Positions 18,033 to 25,342 of a stretch of 64,000 nt of DNA are shown in pieces. The position numbers and the translations under genes are program-made. The notes below the pieces were generated by a model, which saw only the letters and a list, made by a program, of their open reading frames with translations, was not told the origin of the DNA and searched no databases. Source of the stretch: WHSW01 sp963842795 (GTDB lineage Bacteria > Actinomycetota > Thermoleophilia > Solirubrobacterales > 70-9). Numbering within the stretch: the first letter of the stretch is position 1; the number at the start of each line of letters is the position of its first letter. Where the stretch lies: NCBI GenBank assembly GCA_963842795.1, contig CAWJHV010000040.1, positions 62,001 to 126,000 on the forward strand, given 5' to 3'.

Positions 18033-18997
18033 CAGTCGGCGACGAAGAACGGGAGCGACATGTAGCGCTCGCCGCCGTCGGGAGCGATGGTGACGATCCG
18101 CTTGCCCGCCATCTCCGGCCGCCCCGCGAGCTCCAGCGCGGCGTGAAACGCCGCCCCGGCGGAGATCCCGACGAGCAGGCCCTCGCGCTCGGCGGCGGTG
18201 CGCGCGGCCGCGAGCGCGGTCTCGTCGTCGACCGTGATCACCTCGTCGATCAACTCGCGCTCCAGTACCTCGGGCACGAAGCCGGCCCCGATCCCCTGGA
18301 TCTTGTGCGGGCCGGGCGGTCCGCCCGAGAGCACGGCAGAGGTCGCGGGCTCCACCGCCACCACGCGGAACTCCGGGCGCCTGGCCTTGAGCACCTCGCC
18401 GACCCCGGTGATCGTGCCACCGGTGCCGACGCCGGTCACCAGCGCGTCGACCTCGCCGTCGAGGTCGCGCCAGATCTCCTCCGCCGTCGTCTGCCGGTGC
18501 ACCTCGGGGTTCGCCGGGTTCGAGAACTGCTGCGGCATGAACGCCCCGCGCTCGGCGACGATCTCCTCGGCGAGCCGGATCGCCTCCGCCATCCCGCCGA
18601 GCGACGGCGTCTCGTGGACCTCGGCGCCGTAGGCCCGCAGGAGCTTGGCCCGCTCGCGGCTCATGCCCTCCGGGAGGGTGAGCACCAGCCGGTAGCCGCG
18701 GGCGGCGCAGACCATCGCCAAAGCGATCCCGGTGTTGCCGCTGGTCGGCTCGACGATCGTCCCTCCGGGCTCGAGCTCGCCGTCGCGCTCGGCCGCCTCG
18801 ATCATCGCCACGCCGATCCTGTCCTTCACCGATCCGCCGGGGTTCAGGTACTCGAGCTTCGCCACGACCTCGCCCGCGAGGCCCTCGCCGAGCCGGCGGA
18901 GCTCGACCAGGGGGGTGTCGCCGATCACGGCCGAGGCCTCGGCGGCGACCGTGCCGGCGCCGGTCCCGGGTGCGGGGGGCGCGCTCATCCCGGCCAC
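18032..18997 (-). CDS. cysK: Cysteine synthase (O-acetylserine sulfhydrylase)
   Basis: This PLP enzyme converts O-acetylserine and sulfide to cysteine. The 321-residue sequence has the PLP lysine in LNPGGSVKDRIG, the substrate loop PTSGNTGIALA, the PLP-phosphate glycine loop GVGTGGTITGVG, and the final S of VGISAGAA that contacts the pyridine nitrogen. The GTG at 18997 and ATG at 18988 are both possible starts. It is the first gene of the cysK-cysE pair; the Rrf2-type regulator at 22831 may be relevant, since Rrf2 proteins such as CymR control cysteine genes elsewhere, but that is inference. Confidence 0.95.
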   Translation of the reverse strand: MAGMSAPPAPGTGAGTVAAEASAVIGDTPLVELRRLGEGLAGEVVAKLEYLNPGGSVKDRIGVAMIEAAERDGELEPGGTIVEPTSGNTGIALAMVCAARGYRLVLTLPEGMSRERAKLLRAYGAEVHETPSLGGMAEAIRLAEEIVAERGAFMPQQFSNPANPEVHRQTTAEEIWRDLDGEVDALVTGVGTGGTITGVGEVLKARRPEFRVVAVEPATSAVLSGGPPGPHKIQGIGAGFVPEVLERELIDEVITVDDETALAAARTAAEREGLLVGISAGAAFHAALELAGRPEMAGKRIVTIAPDGGERYMSLPFFVAD

Positions 18998-19103
18998 GGT
19001 ACTGCGTGGGCTCCAGGCTCGCGCCTGAGGATCATCTACGCTCCTCCCGCCGTCTCGACCGCAAACCCGGCGGCCGCGCCGTCGGAAGAGGAGAAATCAA
19101 CTG

Positions 19104-19511
19104 ATGCCCAATTCCCGCACGACCACCAGCGTGCGCGCCCTCGCGCTGGCGCTAGGCTGCGCCGCGATCCTCGGCCTCGCCGCCTGCGGCGGTGACGACG
19201 AGGACACCAGCACCGCGGCGACCTCGACGACGTCGACCAGCACCGAGACCTCTGCCGACACGACCACCGACGCCGATCAGCTCGATGCTACGGCGCTGCG
19301 TGAGGCCTTCAACCAGCAGCTGCTCCAGGTGCTGACCACGCAGCAGGACCTGTCGCAGTCCGAGGCCGAGTGCGCGATCAACGAGCTCGAGAGCTCGGTC
19401 TCCGACGAGGACCTCAAGGAGGCGATTGTCGAGGCCGCGAACACAGGTCAGCCGCCCCAGGATCTGATCGACGCCGGCTTTGACGCGGGCAAGGAGTGCG
19501 CGGGCCAGTAA
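19104..19511 (+). CDS. Small lipoprotein, function unknown
   Basis: The 135-residue product has a lipoprotein signal with lipobox L25-A-A-C28. A low-complexity Thr/Ser/Asp linker (about 30-60) follows. The C-terminal 70-residue helical domain contains two cysteines (SEAECAINELESSVS and the final GKECAGQ), a pattern that could form a disulfide outside the cell. GAGGAGAAATCAACTG precedes the ATG, a clear ribosome site. The C-terminal domain resembles many small actinobacterial lipoproteins of unknown role. It converges on the glycoside hydrolase only four bases away. Confidence 0.75.
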   Translation: MPNSRTTTSVRALALALGCAAILGLAACGGDDEDTSTAATSTTSTSTETSADTTTDADQLDATALREAFNQQLLQVLTTQQDLSQSEAECAINELESSVSDEDLKEAIVEAANTGQPPQDLIDAGFDAGKECAGQ

Positions 19512-19515
19512 CCGG

Positions 19516-20577
19516 CTACGGAGCGCCGCCGGGCCCACCTGCCCGGCGGCGGAACGCCGACCACGCGGGCTTCTGCCGGCCCTCGGCGGTCAGCAGGCCG
19601 CTGTAGCGGCAGAAGCCGCAGGTGTCCTGCTCGGCGTCGAGGTCCCGCCAGGCGAACCAGTACACGCGCCCGATGTTCCAGCGGTCGCGCTTGCGGGCGA
19701 GCAGCTCGAACGCCCGCTCGAGCATCGCCGCCTGGCCGGTCTCGTCCTTGACCAGGGGGATCCGCGGGTCGCCTGCCGACGCCCAGCCGAGCTCGGTCAG
19801 ATCGAGCTCGGCATGGCCGTTTCCGAACCGCCGCATGACCCGCCGCGCGCGCCTGATCTGGTCGGCGACGCCGTTGACGTCGCTGGCGTAGGGATGAAGC
19901 GCGACGCGCTCGAAGTACGACTTCACCCGCCCGCGCCGGTAGAGGTCGCGCAGGAACCGCGTGGCGCTGTAGCGGTTCGCCGCCGGCGAGAGCCCGGCGA
20001 GGACGATCTGGGCCTGGGGATCGGCGAGCCCGATCGCCCGCGACGAGACGCGGAGCAGCCGCGCGTAGCCCCGGGCCGAGGGCGCCGGATCCCAGAACGG
20101 GCGGATGTTGGGCTCGTTCCAGATCTGCCACGCGGTGATCGGCTCATAGCCGTTCACCTCCTCCCAGAGCTCGCCGTCGGGTCCGTACCGCTCGACCAGC
20201 GCTCTTAGGAATTCGGCCCATACGCGGCGCTCGGTCGGGTGGTAGATCGGCGGGCGATCAGCCGAGCCGGTGAGCCAGGACGGCGAGCCGTAGACGGTCG
20301 GCAGGACCGCAATCCCATTCTCGGCCGCCGCGGCGACGACCGAGTCGAGATAGTGGAAGTCGTACTCCCCGGGATGCGGCTCGACCGATGCCCAGGTAAC
20401 GGTGACGCGCACGGCGCCGGCGCCGACGACGCTCATCTGCTCCAGGTCCGGCTGCGAGAGCCGGCCCTGGGTCACAACCCCGAACTGGCCGGGGCCGGCC
20501 GATGCGGCGGCGGGGCAGGCGCCGGCGAGGAGCAGGGCTGCCAGGAGGGCGGGCCGGAGTTTGCGAGCGCCGGTCAT
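19516..20577 (-). CDS. Secreted glycoside hydrolase, clan GH-A-like
   Basis: The 353-residue protein begins with a signal peptide (residues 1-27, ending AAASA). A (beta/alpha)8-type domain follows, resembling GH5/GH39 enzymes. TAWQIWNEPNIRPFW carries the Asn-Glu pair expected for the acid/base at the end of strand 4. LDLTELGWAS carries a second Glu in the position of the strand-7 nucleophile. VTVTWASVEPHPGEYDFHYLD is a typical clan GH-A N-terminal segment. The ATG at 20577 was chosen because it sits directly before the signal peptide; upstream sequence in frame is not protein-like. Substrate unknown, perhaps a surface or environmental beta-glycan. Confidence 0.8.
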   Translation of the reverse strand: MTGARKLRPALLAALLLAGACPAAASAGPGQFGVVTQGRLSQPDLEQMSVVGAGAVRVTVTWASVEPHPGEYDFHYLDSVVAAAAENGIAVLPTVYGSPSWLTGSADRPPIYHPTERRVWAEFLRALVERYGPDGELWEEVNGYEPITAWQIWNEPNIRPFWDPAPSARGYARLLRVSSRAIGLADPQAQIVLAGLSPAANRYSATRFLRDLYRRGRVKSYFERVALHPYASDVNGVADQIRRARRVMRRFGNGHAELDLTELGWASAGDPRIPLVKDETGQAAMLERAFELLARKRDRWNIGRVYWFAWRDLDAEQDTCGFCRYSGLLTAEGRQKPAWSAFRRRAGGPGGAP

Positions 20578-20690
20578 GTCGCCTAGTCGAAACACCGCGC
20601 TGAGCGGTCGGTTGCGCCCGCTGGGCGCCTGACTTGCGTCGCCCGAGGCAATGCGAGAGGGTCGGCGGATCACGGAGAAGGGAGCCAAGC

Positions 20691-21227
20691 ATGATCCGCA
20701 CCGTCCTCGCCCACCTGCGAGCTCAATGGATGGGCGCGCTCGCGCTCGTTCTCGTGATCGCAGGGGGAACCGCCTATGCCGCCGACACGGTTGGAAGCCC
20801 CGACGTGATCGACAACTCGCTGCTCAGCGCCGACCTCAAGAACAACCAGGCAGTTAGGGGTGGCGACGTCGGCAACGGGAGCCTGACCGGCCTCGACGTC
20901 AGGGACCAGAGCGGCGTGGACACCTGCGTCGCGACCGTCAGGATCGGCCAGCTCTGCTTCAGGGCGGAGAACTTCGACCGCAACTGGAACGAGGCGCTCG
21001 AATACTGCGCGGATCTCGACTTGCGCCTCCCGTCGGTGGCTGAGGCGATGGAGCTGGCGCGGACTCATGACCTCCCCGATGTGGGTGCAACCGAGGCGTT
21101 CTGGACCGACGAGCTGATCGGGGAGAGCACTCAGGAGGCTGTGCTCGTGAACGACGGTGGCGATCTGAGGAGCGACCCTCCGAACGCGATCAACGAGACC
21201 GCCTGCGTGACGACCCCGACCAATTGA
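20691..21227 (+). CDS. Secreted LGGTAxAA-family protein with lectin-like/DUF1566-like domain
   Basis: This exported protein is 178 residues long. The hydrophobic segment ALALVLVIAGGTAYAA (15-30) matches the family. It is followed by VIDNSLLSADLKNNQAVRGGDVGNGSLTGLDVRDQSG, again with ADL/GLDV spacing. From about residue 80 the sequence changes to CVATVRIGQLCFRAENFDRNWNEALEYCADLDLRLPSVAEAMELA and FWTDELIG. That resembles C-type-lectin-like or DUF1566 folds (W...A...C...RLP...E). GAGAAGGGAG precedes the ATG at 20691, which is preferred over the upstream in-frame start at 20634. It is 19 bases before the next family member. Confidence 0.75.
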   Translation: MIRTVLAHLRAQWMGALALVLVIAGGTAYAADTVGSPDVIDNSLLSADLKNNQAVRGGDVGNGSLTGLDVRDQSGVDTCVATVRIGQLCFRAENFDRNWNEALEYCADLDLRLPSVAEAMELARTHDLPDVGATEAFWTDELIGESTQEAVLVNDGGDLRSDPPNAINETACVTTPTN

Positions 21228-21246
21228 CGCGCAGGGAGGAAGTGTC

Positions 21247-21858
21247 ATGCGCAGACTTCGCAGCCGCCTGTCCTACGCGAACGTGATGGCGACGCTTGCC
21301 GTCTTCATCGCTCTCGGCGGAACCGCAACGGCCGCGGTGATCATCACGTCCAACGAGGAGGTCGCGCCGGACACGATCTCCGGGCACAACCCGCCCGAGG
21401 GCGCCCATCCGAACCTGATCGAGAACTCGATCAGTCAGGCCGACCTCGGTCCCGACGCGCAGACCTGCCGCACATCCGGTCTGCTCTCGATCGCGACCCG
21501 CGAACCGAGCGTGCAGGTCTGCCGATCCGGGGCACTCGTGGTCACGGCACGTTGTCTGGCCGACCGGAACGACATTCCTCCGGCCACCAGTGGCGTGCTG
21601 TTGGTCCGCACTTCCGTGGATGACTCATTCGCCACGGGTGAAAACCAGGGTGCCGTGCACTTCGGACCGACGGACGACGCCAGCCTCCTGGAGGTTCGCG
21701 CATCGGGCCGGCACGGCGGCTCGAGCATCGGCCGTACCGACTTTGTCGCCGGCGCACCCGACGGCAGTCAGCTCGCAGGAGTCGTCGGAGCGCGGGTGAC
21801 CAAGCTGACCGGGCGCGGGGCGGGGAGCTGTGAGTTCGTGGTCGGGGCGTCGAAGTAA
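21247..21858 (+). CDS. Secreted LGGTAxAA-family protein, intact copy of an inverted pair
   Basis: This 203-residue exported protein has the N-terminal LAVFIALGGTATAA (17-30), followed by a linker with NLIENSISQADLGPDAQTC. The C-terminal 125 residues form a beta-rich domain with several cysteines (TARCLADRND, VRTSVDDSF, LGRTDFVAG-type and GSCEFVVGASK). AGGGAGG lies seven bases upstream of the ATG. A decayed copy of the C-terminal domain lies on the opposite strand at 22340-22795. Function unknown; it forms a pair with the preceding family member. Confidence 0.75.
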   Translation: MRRLRSRLSYANVMATLAVFIALGGTATAAVIITSNEEVAPDTISGHNPPEGAHPNLIENSISQADLGPDAQTCRTSGLLSIATREPSVQVCRSGALVVTARCLADRNDIPPATSGVLLVRTSVDDSFATGENQGAVHFGPTDDASLLEVRASGRHGGSSIGRTDFVAGAPDGSQLAGVVGARVTKLTGRGAGSCEFVVGASK

Positions 21859-21897
21859 GCCGGACCTCAGCGAGGCGGGCGGCATACTGCGCGGGCG

Positions 21898-22284
21898 GTG
21901 TCGCAGGAGAACGTCGAACGTGTGCGCAACTGCCTCGAGGCCTACCGCCGCGGCGACTACGCGGCGGCATCGGCGCGCCTGGCGCCCGACGTCGTCTGGG
22001 AGGTCGGTCAGGAGTTGCCGGCGCATGGCCCGGCGGCGGTCCGGGATCTGTGGAAGCGCTGGGACAGCGAATGGGAGGACCTCGAGACGGTCGCCGACGA
22101 GTTCCTCGACGCGGGGGACAACGTTGTCGTCGCAATCCGCTACCGGGGCCGTGGGCGTGGCAGCGGGGTCGAGGTCAATGACCGACTGTTCGAGGTTCAC
22201 ACATTCCGAGACGGCGAGTGCGTCCGCAAGGTCGATTTTGCGGAGCGATCCGAGGCGCTCAAGGCCGCCGGGCTGGCGGAGTAG
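21898..22284 (+). CDS. SnoaL/NTF2-like small protein
   Basis: The 128-residue protein starts at GTG (VSQENVERVRNCLEAYRRGD) and shows the NTF2-like fold: the first helix pair, PDVVWEVG, DNVVVAIRYRGRG, and the closing DFAERSEALKAAGLAE helix. It is a paralogue of the protein at 3269, with the same start motif (QxNVExVR) and the same C-terminal SEALxAAGL. The biochemical role is not deducible. It lies between the two copies of the secreted-protein domain (21247 and 22340). Confidence 0.8.
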   Translation: MSQENVERVRNCLEAYRRGDYAAASARLAPDVVWEVGQELPAHGPAAVRDLWKRWDSEWEDLETVADEFLDAGDNVVVAIRYRGRGRGSGVEVNDRLFEVHTFRDGECVRKVDFAERSEALKAAGLAE

Positions 22285-22339
22285 CTCAGGCAGCCTCCGG
22301 CTGGCGCGAGCACTTGGCCCGCGTCTGCCCGGGTCCGGC

Positions 22340-22795
22340 TCAGTTCGACGCGCCGACCACGAACTCGCAGGTGCTGCCCCGTTTTGAGTTCGTTTGGTCA
22401 CCCGCGCTCCGACGACTCCGGCGAGCTGGCTGCCGGCGGGTGCCCCGGCGACAAAATCAGTGCGTCCGAGGTCCGAGCCGCCCAGCGTGGTCGAGCGAAC
22501 CTCCAGGACGTCAGCCCTGTTGTCCGTCGGTCCGAAATGGGCTGCCTGCAAGCTCTCACCGATCACGAACGAGTCATCGACGGAAGTGCGGACGAACAGT
22601 GCGCCACTGGTCCTCGGGGTCGCCTCACGGTCGCGCAGACAGCGCGCCGCTGACCGCAAGTGCCCCCGACCGGCAGATCAGCCTCGAGTCATCCGCGGTC
22701 AAGAGCGCCACCACCCCCGGTGTGCGGCAGGTCTGGGCATCGGGCGCAAGGTCATCCTGGTTGATCGCTAGTCCAGACTCAGCCGAAAGCCGCAT
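22340..22795 (-). pseudogene. Decayed inverted copy of the secreted protein at 21247
   Basis: Read on the minus strand, this stretch matches the 21247 protein from its middle to its end: INQDDLAPDAQTCRT, then ICRSGALAV, then ARCLRDRE, VRTSVDDSFVIGES, AHFGPTDN, GRTDFVAGAPAGSQ, LAGVVGARVTK, and CEFVVGASN before TGA at 22340. The matches lie in different frames: one shift falls between GALAV and ARCL near 22640, and a second near 22385 at a G-run. The N-terminal signal segment is absent and a TAG lies just upstream. Truncation plus two frameshifts point to a real pseudogene. Confidence 0.8.
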
Positions 22796-22830
22796 GGACA
22801 AGCGGCGTCCGAACTACGAAGCCACGCCGT

Positions 22831-23229
22831 CTAGATGTGGTACATGCCCGCGCCGACCTCGTCCGCCTCACGGCGGGCGATGTCGGCGATCGTGGTGCGG
22901 CTGAAGACGTCGCGGAGGGCCTCGACGCCCTCCTTCCAGATCCCGCCCGCCTCGTCGGCCTCGGCGCCGACCCGGCCGTCGAGTGACTGGACGACCTCGA
23001 TCACGGTGATCTGCTCGGGTCGGCGGGCGAGGGTGTAGCCGCCCTTGACCCCGCGCTGGCTGAGCAGCAGGCCGTCGCGGCGCAGGGTCGAGAAGAGCTG
23101 CTCGAGGAACTGCACCGGCATCCCGCGGCGCTCCGCGATCTGGGCGATCGGGACCGGCCGCTCCCCGGAGCGGGCCAGCTCCGCCATGGCGACGACGGCG
23201 TAGCGCGACTTCGAGGTCACAGAGATCAT
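22831..23229 (-). CDS. Rrf2-family transcriptional regulator without cluster cysteines
   Basis: This 132-residue regulator has the Rrf2 winged helix: MISVTSKSRYAVVAMAELA, IAQIAERRGMPVQFLEQLFSTLRRDGLL (recognition helix) and the wing SQRGVKGGYTLAR. IscR and NsrR hold an Fe-S cluster through three cysteines near residues 90-110. Here that segment (RVGAEADEAGGIWKEGVEAL) has no cysteine, so it cannot bind a cluster that way and is more like CymR-type members. Targets are unknown. It is divergent from the response regulator at 23434 with a 204-base gap that must contain both promoters. No strong ribosome site precedes the ATG. Confidence 0.9.
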   Translation of the reverse strand: MISVTSKSRYAVVAMAELARSGERPVPIAQIAERRGMPVQFLEQLFSTLRRDGLLLSQRGVKGGYTLARRPEQITVIEVVQSLDGRVGAEADEAGGIWKEGVEALRDVFSRTTIADIARREADEVGAGMYHI

Positions 23230-23433
23230 CGCCGCCGCCCGCTCGAACTCGCCATCGCCGAAGTGTTGTAGCGGATGTGGACCGAAAAACCTCGCTCCTA
23301 CCGTGACCCCGGCGACCCCACCTCGCCGTGCTGGCTAGGATGGCCGCGCGGCCCGAAGGCTGCCGTGAGCCGGTCGTCGCTGAGTCCGGTGACGCTTCTT
23401 CCGGGGTGCTCGGCCCCGGGTCGGGGTAGAGGA

Positions 23434-24051
23434 ATGAACGAGGAACGACGCTGCCTGGTGATAGATGAGCAGCCCGCCGTCCGGCTGGGCGTCCGGGGCC
23501 TGCTCGCCGACCGATACGAGGTCGAGGAGGCCTCCGACGGTCAGGACGCGCTCGAGTTGATCAGCTCGATCGGCGACTTCGACGTCGCAATCGTCGAGCT
23601 CGTGCTCGCCGCCAACGGGACGCCCGACTCCCTGCTCGGGCTCCCGGCGATCCGGGCCCTGCACCGAGCGCGGCCGGGACTCGGGATCGTCGCCCACGCC
23701 GCGCGGCCCGAGCGCCACGCGGCAACCGAGGCGATCGACGCCGGGGCGACTGCATACGTCGCCAAGAGCTCACCAACCGCCGAGCTCGCCCGCGCCGTCG
23801 ACGCCGCCGCCGAGGCCGAGACGTTCGTCGATCCGGCGGCCCAGGGCGCCGGCCGGCGCGAGCTCACCCGCCGGCAGCGCCAGATCCTTCAGCTCTATGC
23901 CGACGGGCACTCGACCCAGATCGCCGCCCGCGAGCTCGGGCTCAGCACCGAGACGGTCCGCACCCACACCAAGGCCGTTCTCGCCCGGCTCGAGGCCCGC
24001 GACCGAACCCACGCGGTCGCGATCGGGCTCCGATCCGCCCTCATCGAATAA
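23434..24051 (+). CDS. NarL/LuxR-type response regulator with Glu at the phosphorylation site
   Basis: The 205-residue protein has a receiver-like domain (about 5-120) and a LuxR-type HTH (about 142-204, LTRRQRQILQLYADGHS...TVRTHTKAVLARL). The acidic pocket is DE at 11-12 and the conserved Lys is K111 (YVAKSS). The phosphoacceptor position reads VAIVELVLA, with Glu55 where Asp is expected. Glu often mimics the phosphorylated state, so it may be constitutively active or respond to something other than a kinase. The ATG at 23434 follows GTAGAGGA; an in-frame start at 23275 would add a non-conserved 53 residues. A clear terminator follows. Confidence 0.85.
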   Translation: MNEERRCLVIDEQPAVRLGVRGLLADRYEVEEASDGQDALELISSIGDFDVAIVELVLAANGTPDSLLGLPAIRALHRARPGLGIVAHAARPERHAATEAIDAGATAYVAKSSPTAELARAVDAAAEAETFVDPAAQGAGRRELTRRQRQILQLYADGHSTQIAARELGLSTETVRTHTKAVLARLEARDRTHAVAIGLRSALIE

Positions 24052-24087
24052 CTCCCGCCACGTCCTCCGCTCTCGCTCGAATCAATT

Positions 24088-24118
24088 GTCCGCGGCTACG
24101 CCGCGGACTTCTTGTTCT
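24088..24118 (+). terminator. Intrinsic terminator after the response regulator
   Basis: Stem GTCCGCGGC (24088-24096), loop TAC and perfect complement to 24108 are followed by TTCTTGTTCT. It lies 37 bases after the stop of the gene at 23434. Confidence 0.85.
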
Positions 24119-24161
24119 GCTTCCGCGTCCGGGCGTGCGGGGTGCCCACTCAGCCCCACGC

Positions 24162-25205
24162 CTATAGCCAGCCTCTGTCGCGGGCGATGAGGACTGCCTG
24201 GGCGCGGTCGATCGCGCCGATCTTGCGGTAGACGTTGTGGAGATGGGTGCGGACGGTGCTCACCGAGAGCGAGAGCTCCTGCGCGATCTGCTTGTAGACC
24301 TTGCCCTCGGCGAGACCGCGCAAAGCGTCCATCTCCCGGAGCGAGAGCGGGCAGGGCTCGGTCGCGCGCCGGCGTCGTTCGCCGGCGTGAGGGAACTCGA
24401 ACATCAGCGAGCTCAGGGCCTGGTCGTCGAGCTCGAGGGCGGCGGCCGGCATCCGCATCGCCTCGACCGGGACCGGATCGCCGGCGGCATGGTGGACGAT
24501 CATGTCCGCGAGCCTGATCGCCGCCGCGTGGCCGGAGGCGTCCGGCGCGTGGTGGCGCTCGACCGCTCCGGCGACGATCTTCGGCAGACCCCACCTGCGG
24601 ACGAGCACGGCGCCGACGAGGGCGTGATCGATGCCGAGCTCACGCCGCTCCCGGCGGGCGCGATCGTCTGGCGACTCGTTGCGCTCGTCGCCCGCCTGCG
24701 CTTCTCCGTAGAGCTGGGCGAGCACGAGCTTGCCGACGTCGTGGACGAGCGCCGCGACCGCGAGCTCATCGCGCTGGGGCAGGCGGGCGACCTCGCCGAT
24801 GCGCTCGGCCCCGATCCGCACCGCGGCCGCGTGGCGGCGGAAGTGCTCGGCGCGATCGGACACGGTGCCCGGGGCCGCGAGCATGTCGTAGGTCTCGATG
24901 CCCGTCGCGAGGGTGTGCACGTTCTCGACCTCGAGCGCCTCGACCGCCTCGCGCACGCCCCCGGCGCGCCCGGACGGCCCGGCTCCGTTGTTGGCGGCCC
25001 GCATGACCGCGATCGCGAGCGCCGCGTCGGCCTCGATCGCGTCCGCCACTTCGCTCGAAGAGCTCGCCTGACGCTCGCAGAGGCCCAGCAGCCGCCGCCG
25101 GGCCTCGAACAGCGCCGGCATGTCCGAGACCGCCTCGAAGGCGTCCGCAAGCCGCCGCCCGCCGACTCCGGCTCGCCGCTCGGGGGTCTTGGTGGCCTGG
25201 CTCAT
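24162..25205 (-). CDS. HDOD-domain signalling protein fused to LuxR-type HTH
   Basis: This 347-residue regulator has an N-terminal HDOD domain (about 20-225) with the hallmark DADAALAIAVMRAANN-like segment and VHDVGKLVLAQLYGEA. A C-terminal LuxR-type HTH (about 280-340) carries LSLREMDALRGLAEGKVYKQIAQELSL and TVRTHLHNVYRKIGA. HDOD domains are related to HD phosphohydrolases but usually lack the full metal set and act as regulatory modules. The ATG at 25205 is preferred over an in-frame start at 25235. It converges on the response regulator at 23434 and lies downstream of gltX. Confidence 0.88.
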   Translation of the reverse strand: MSQATKTPERRAGVGGRRLADAFEAVSDMPALFEARRRLLGLCERQASSSSEVADAIEADAALAIAVMRAANNGAGPSGRAGGVREAVEALEVENVHTLATGIETYDMLAAPGTVSDRAEHFRRHAAAVRIGAERIGEVARLPQRDELAVAALVHDVGKLVLAQLYGEAQAGDERNESPDDRARRERRELGIDHALVGAVLVRRWGLPKIVAGAVERHHAPDASGHAAAIRLADMIVHHAAGDPVPVEAMRMPAAALELDDQALSSLMFEFPHAGERRRRATEPCPLSLREMDALRGLAEGKVYKQIAQELSLSVSTVRTHLHNVYRKIGAIDRAQAVLIARDRGWL

Positions 25206-25342
25206 CGTCTGAATCCCGTCGCTGCGTCCGCGCACTCACGCGGTCTCGCTTCTTAGATCGGCATTAGCCCCGGCTTGTTTAGCCCGGGTCGGTCGCTCGC
25301 CGCCTTTTCGGGACGCTCGTCCAGGCGCGGTCGACGCCCGAC

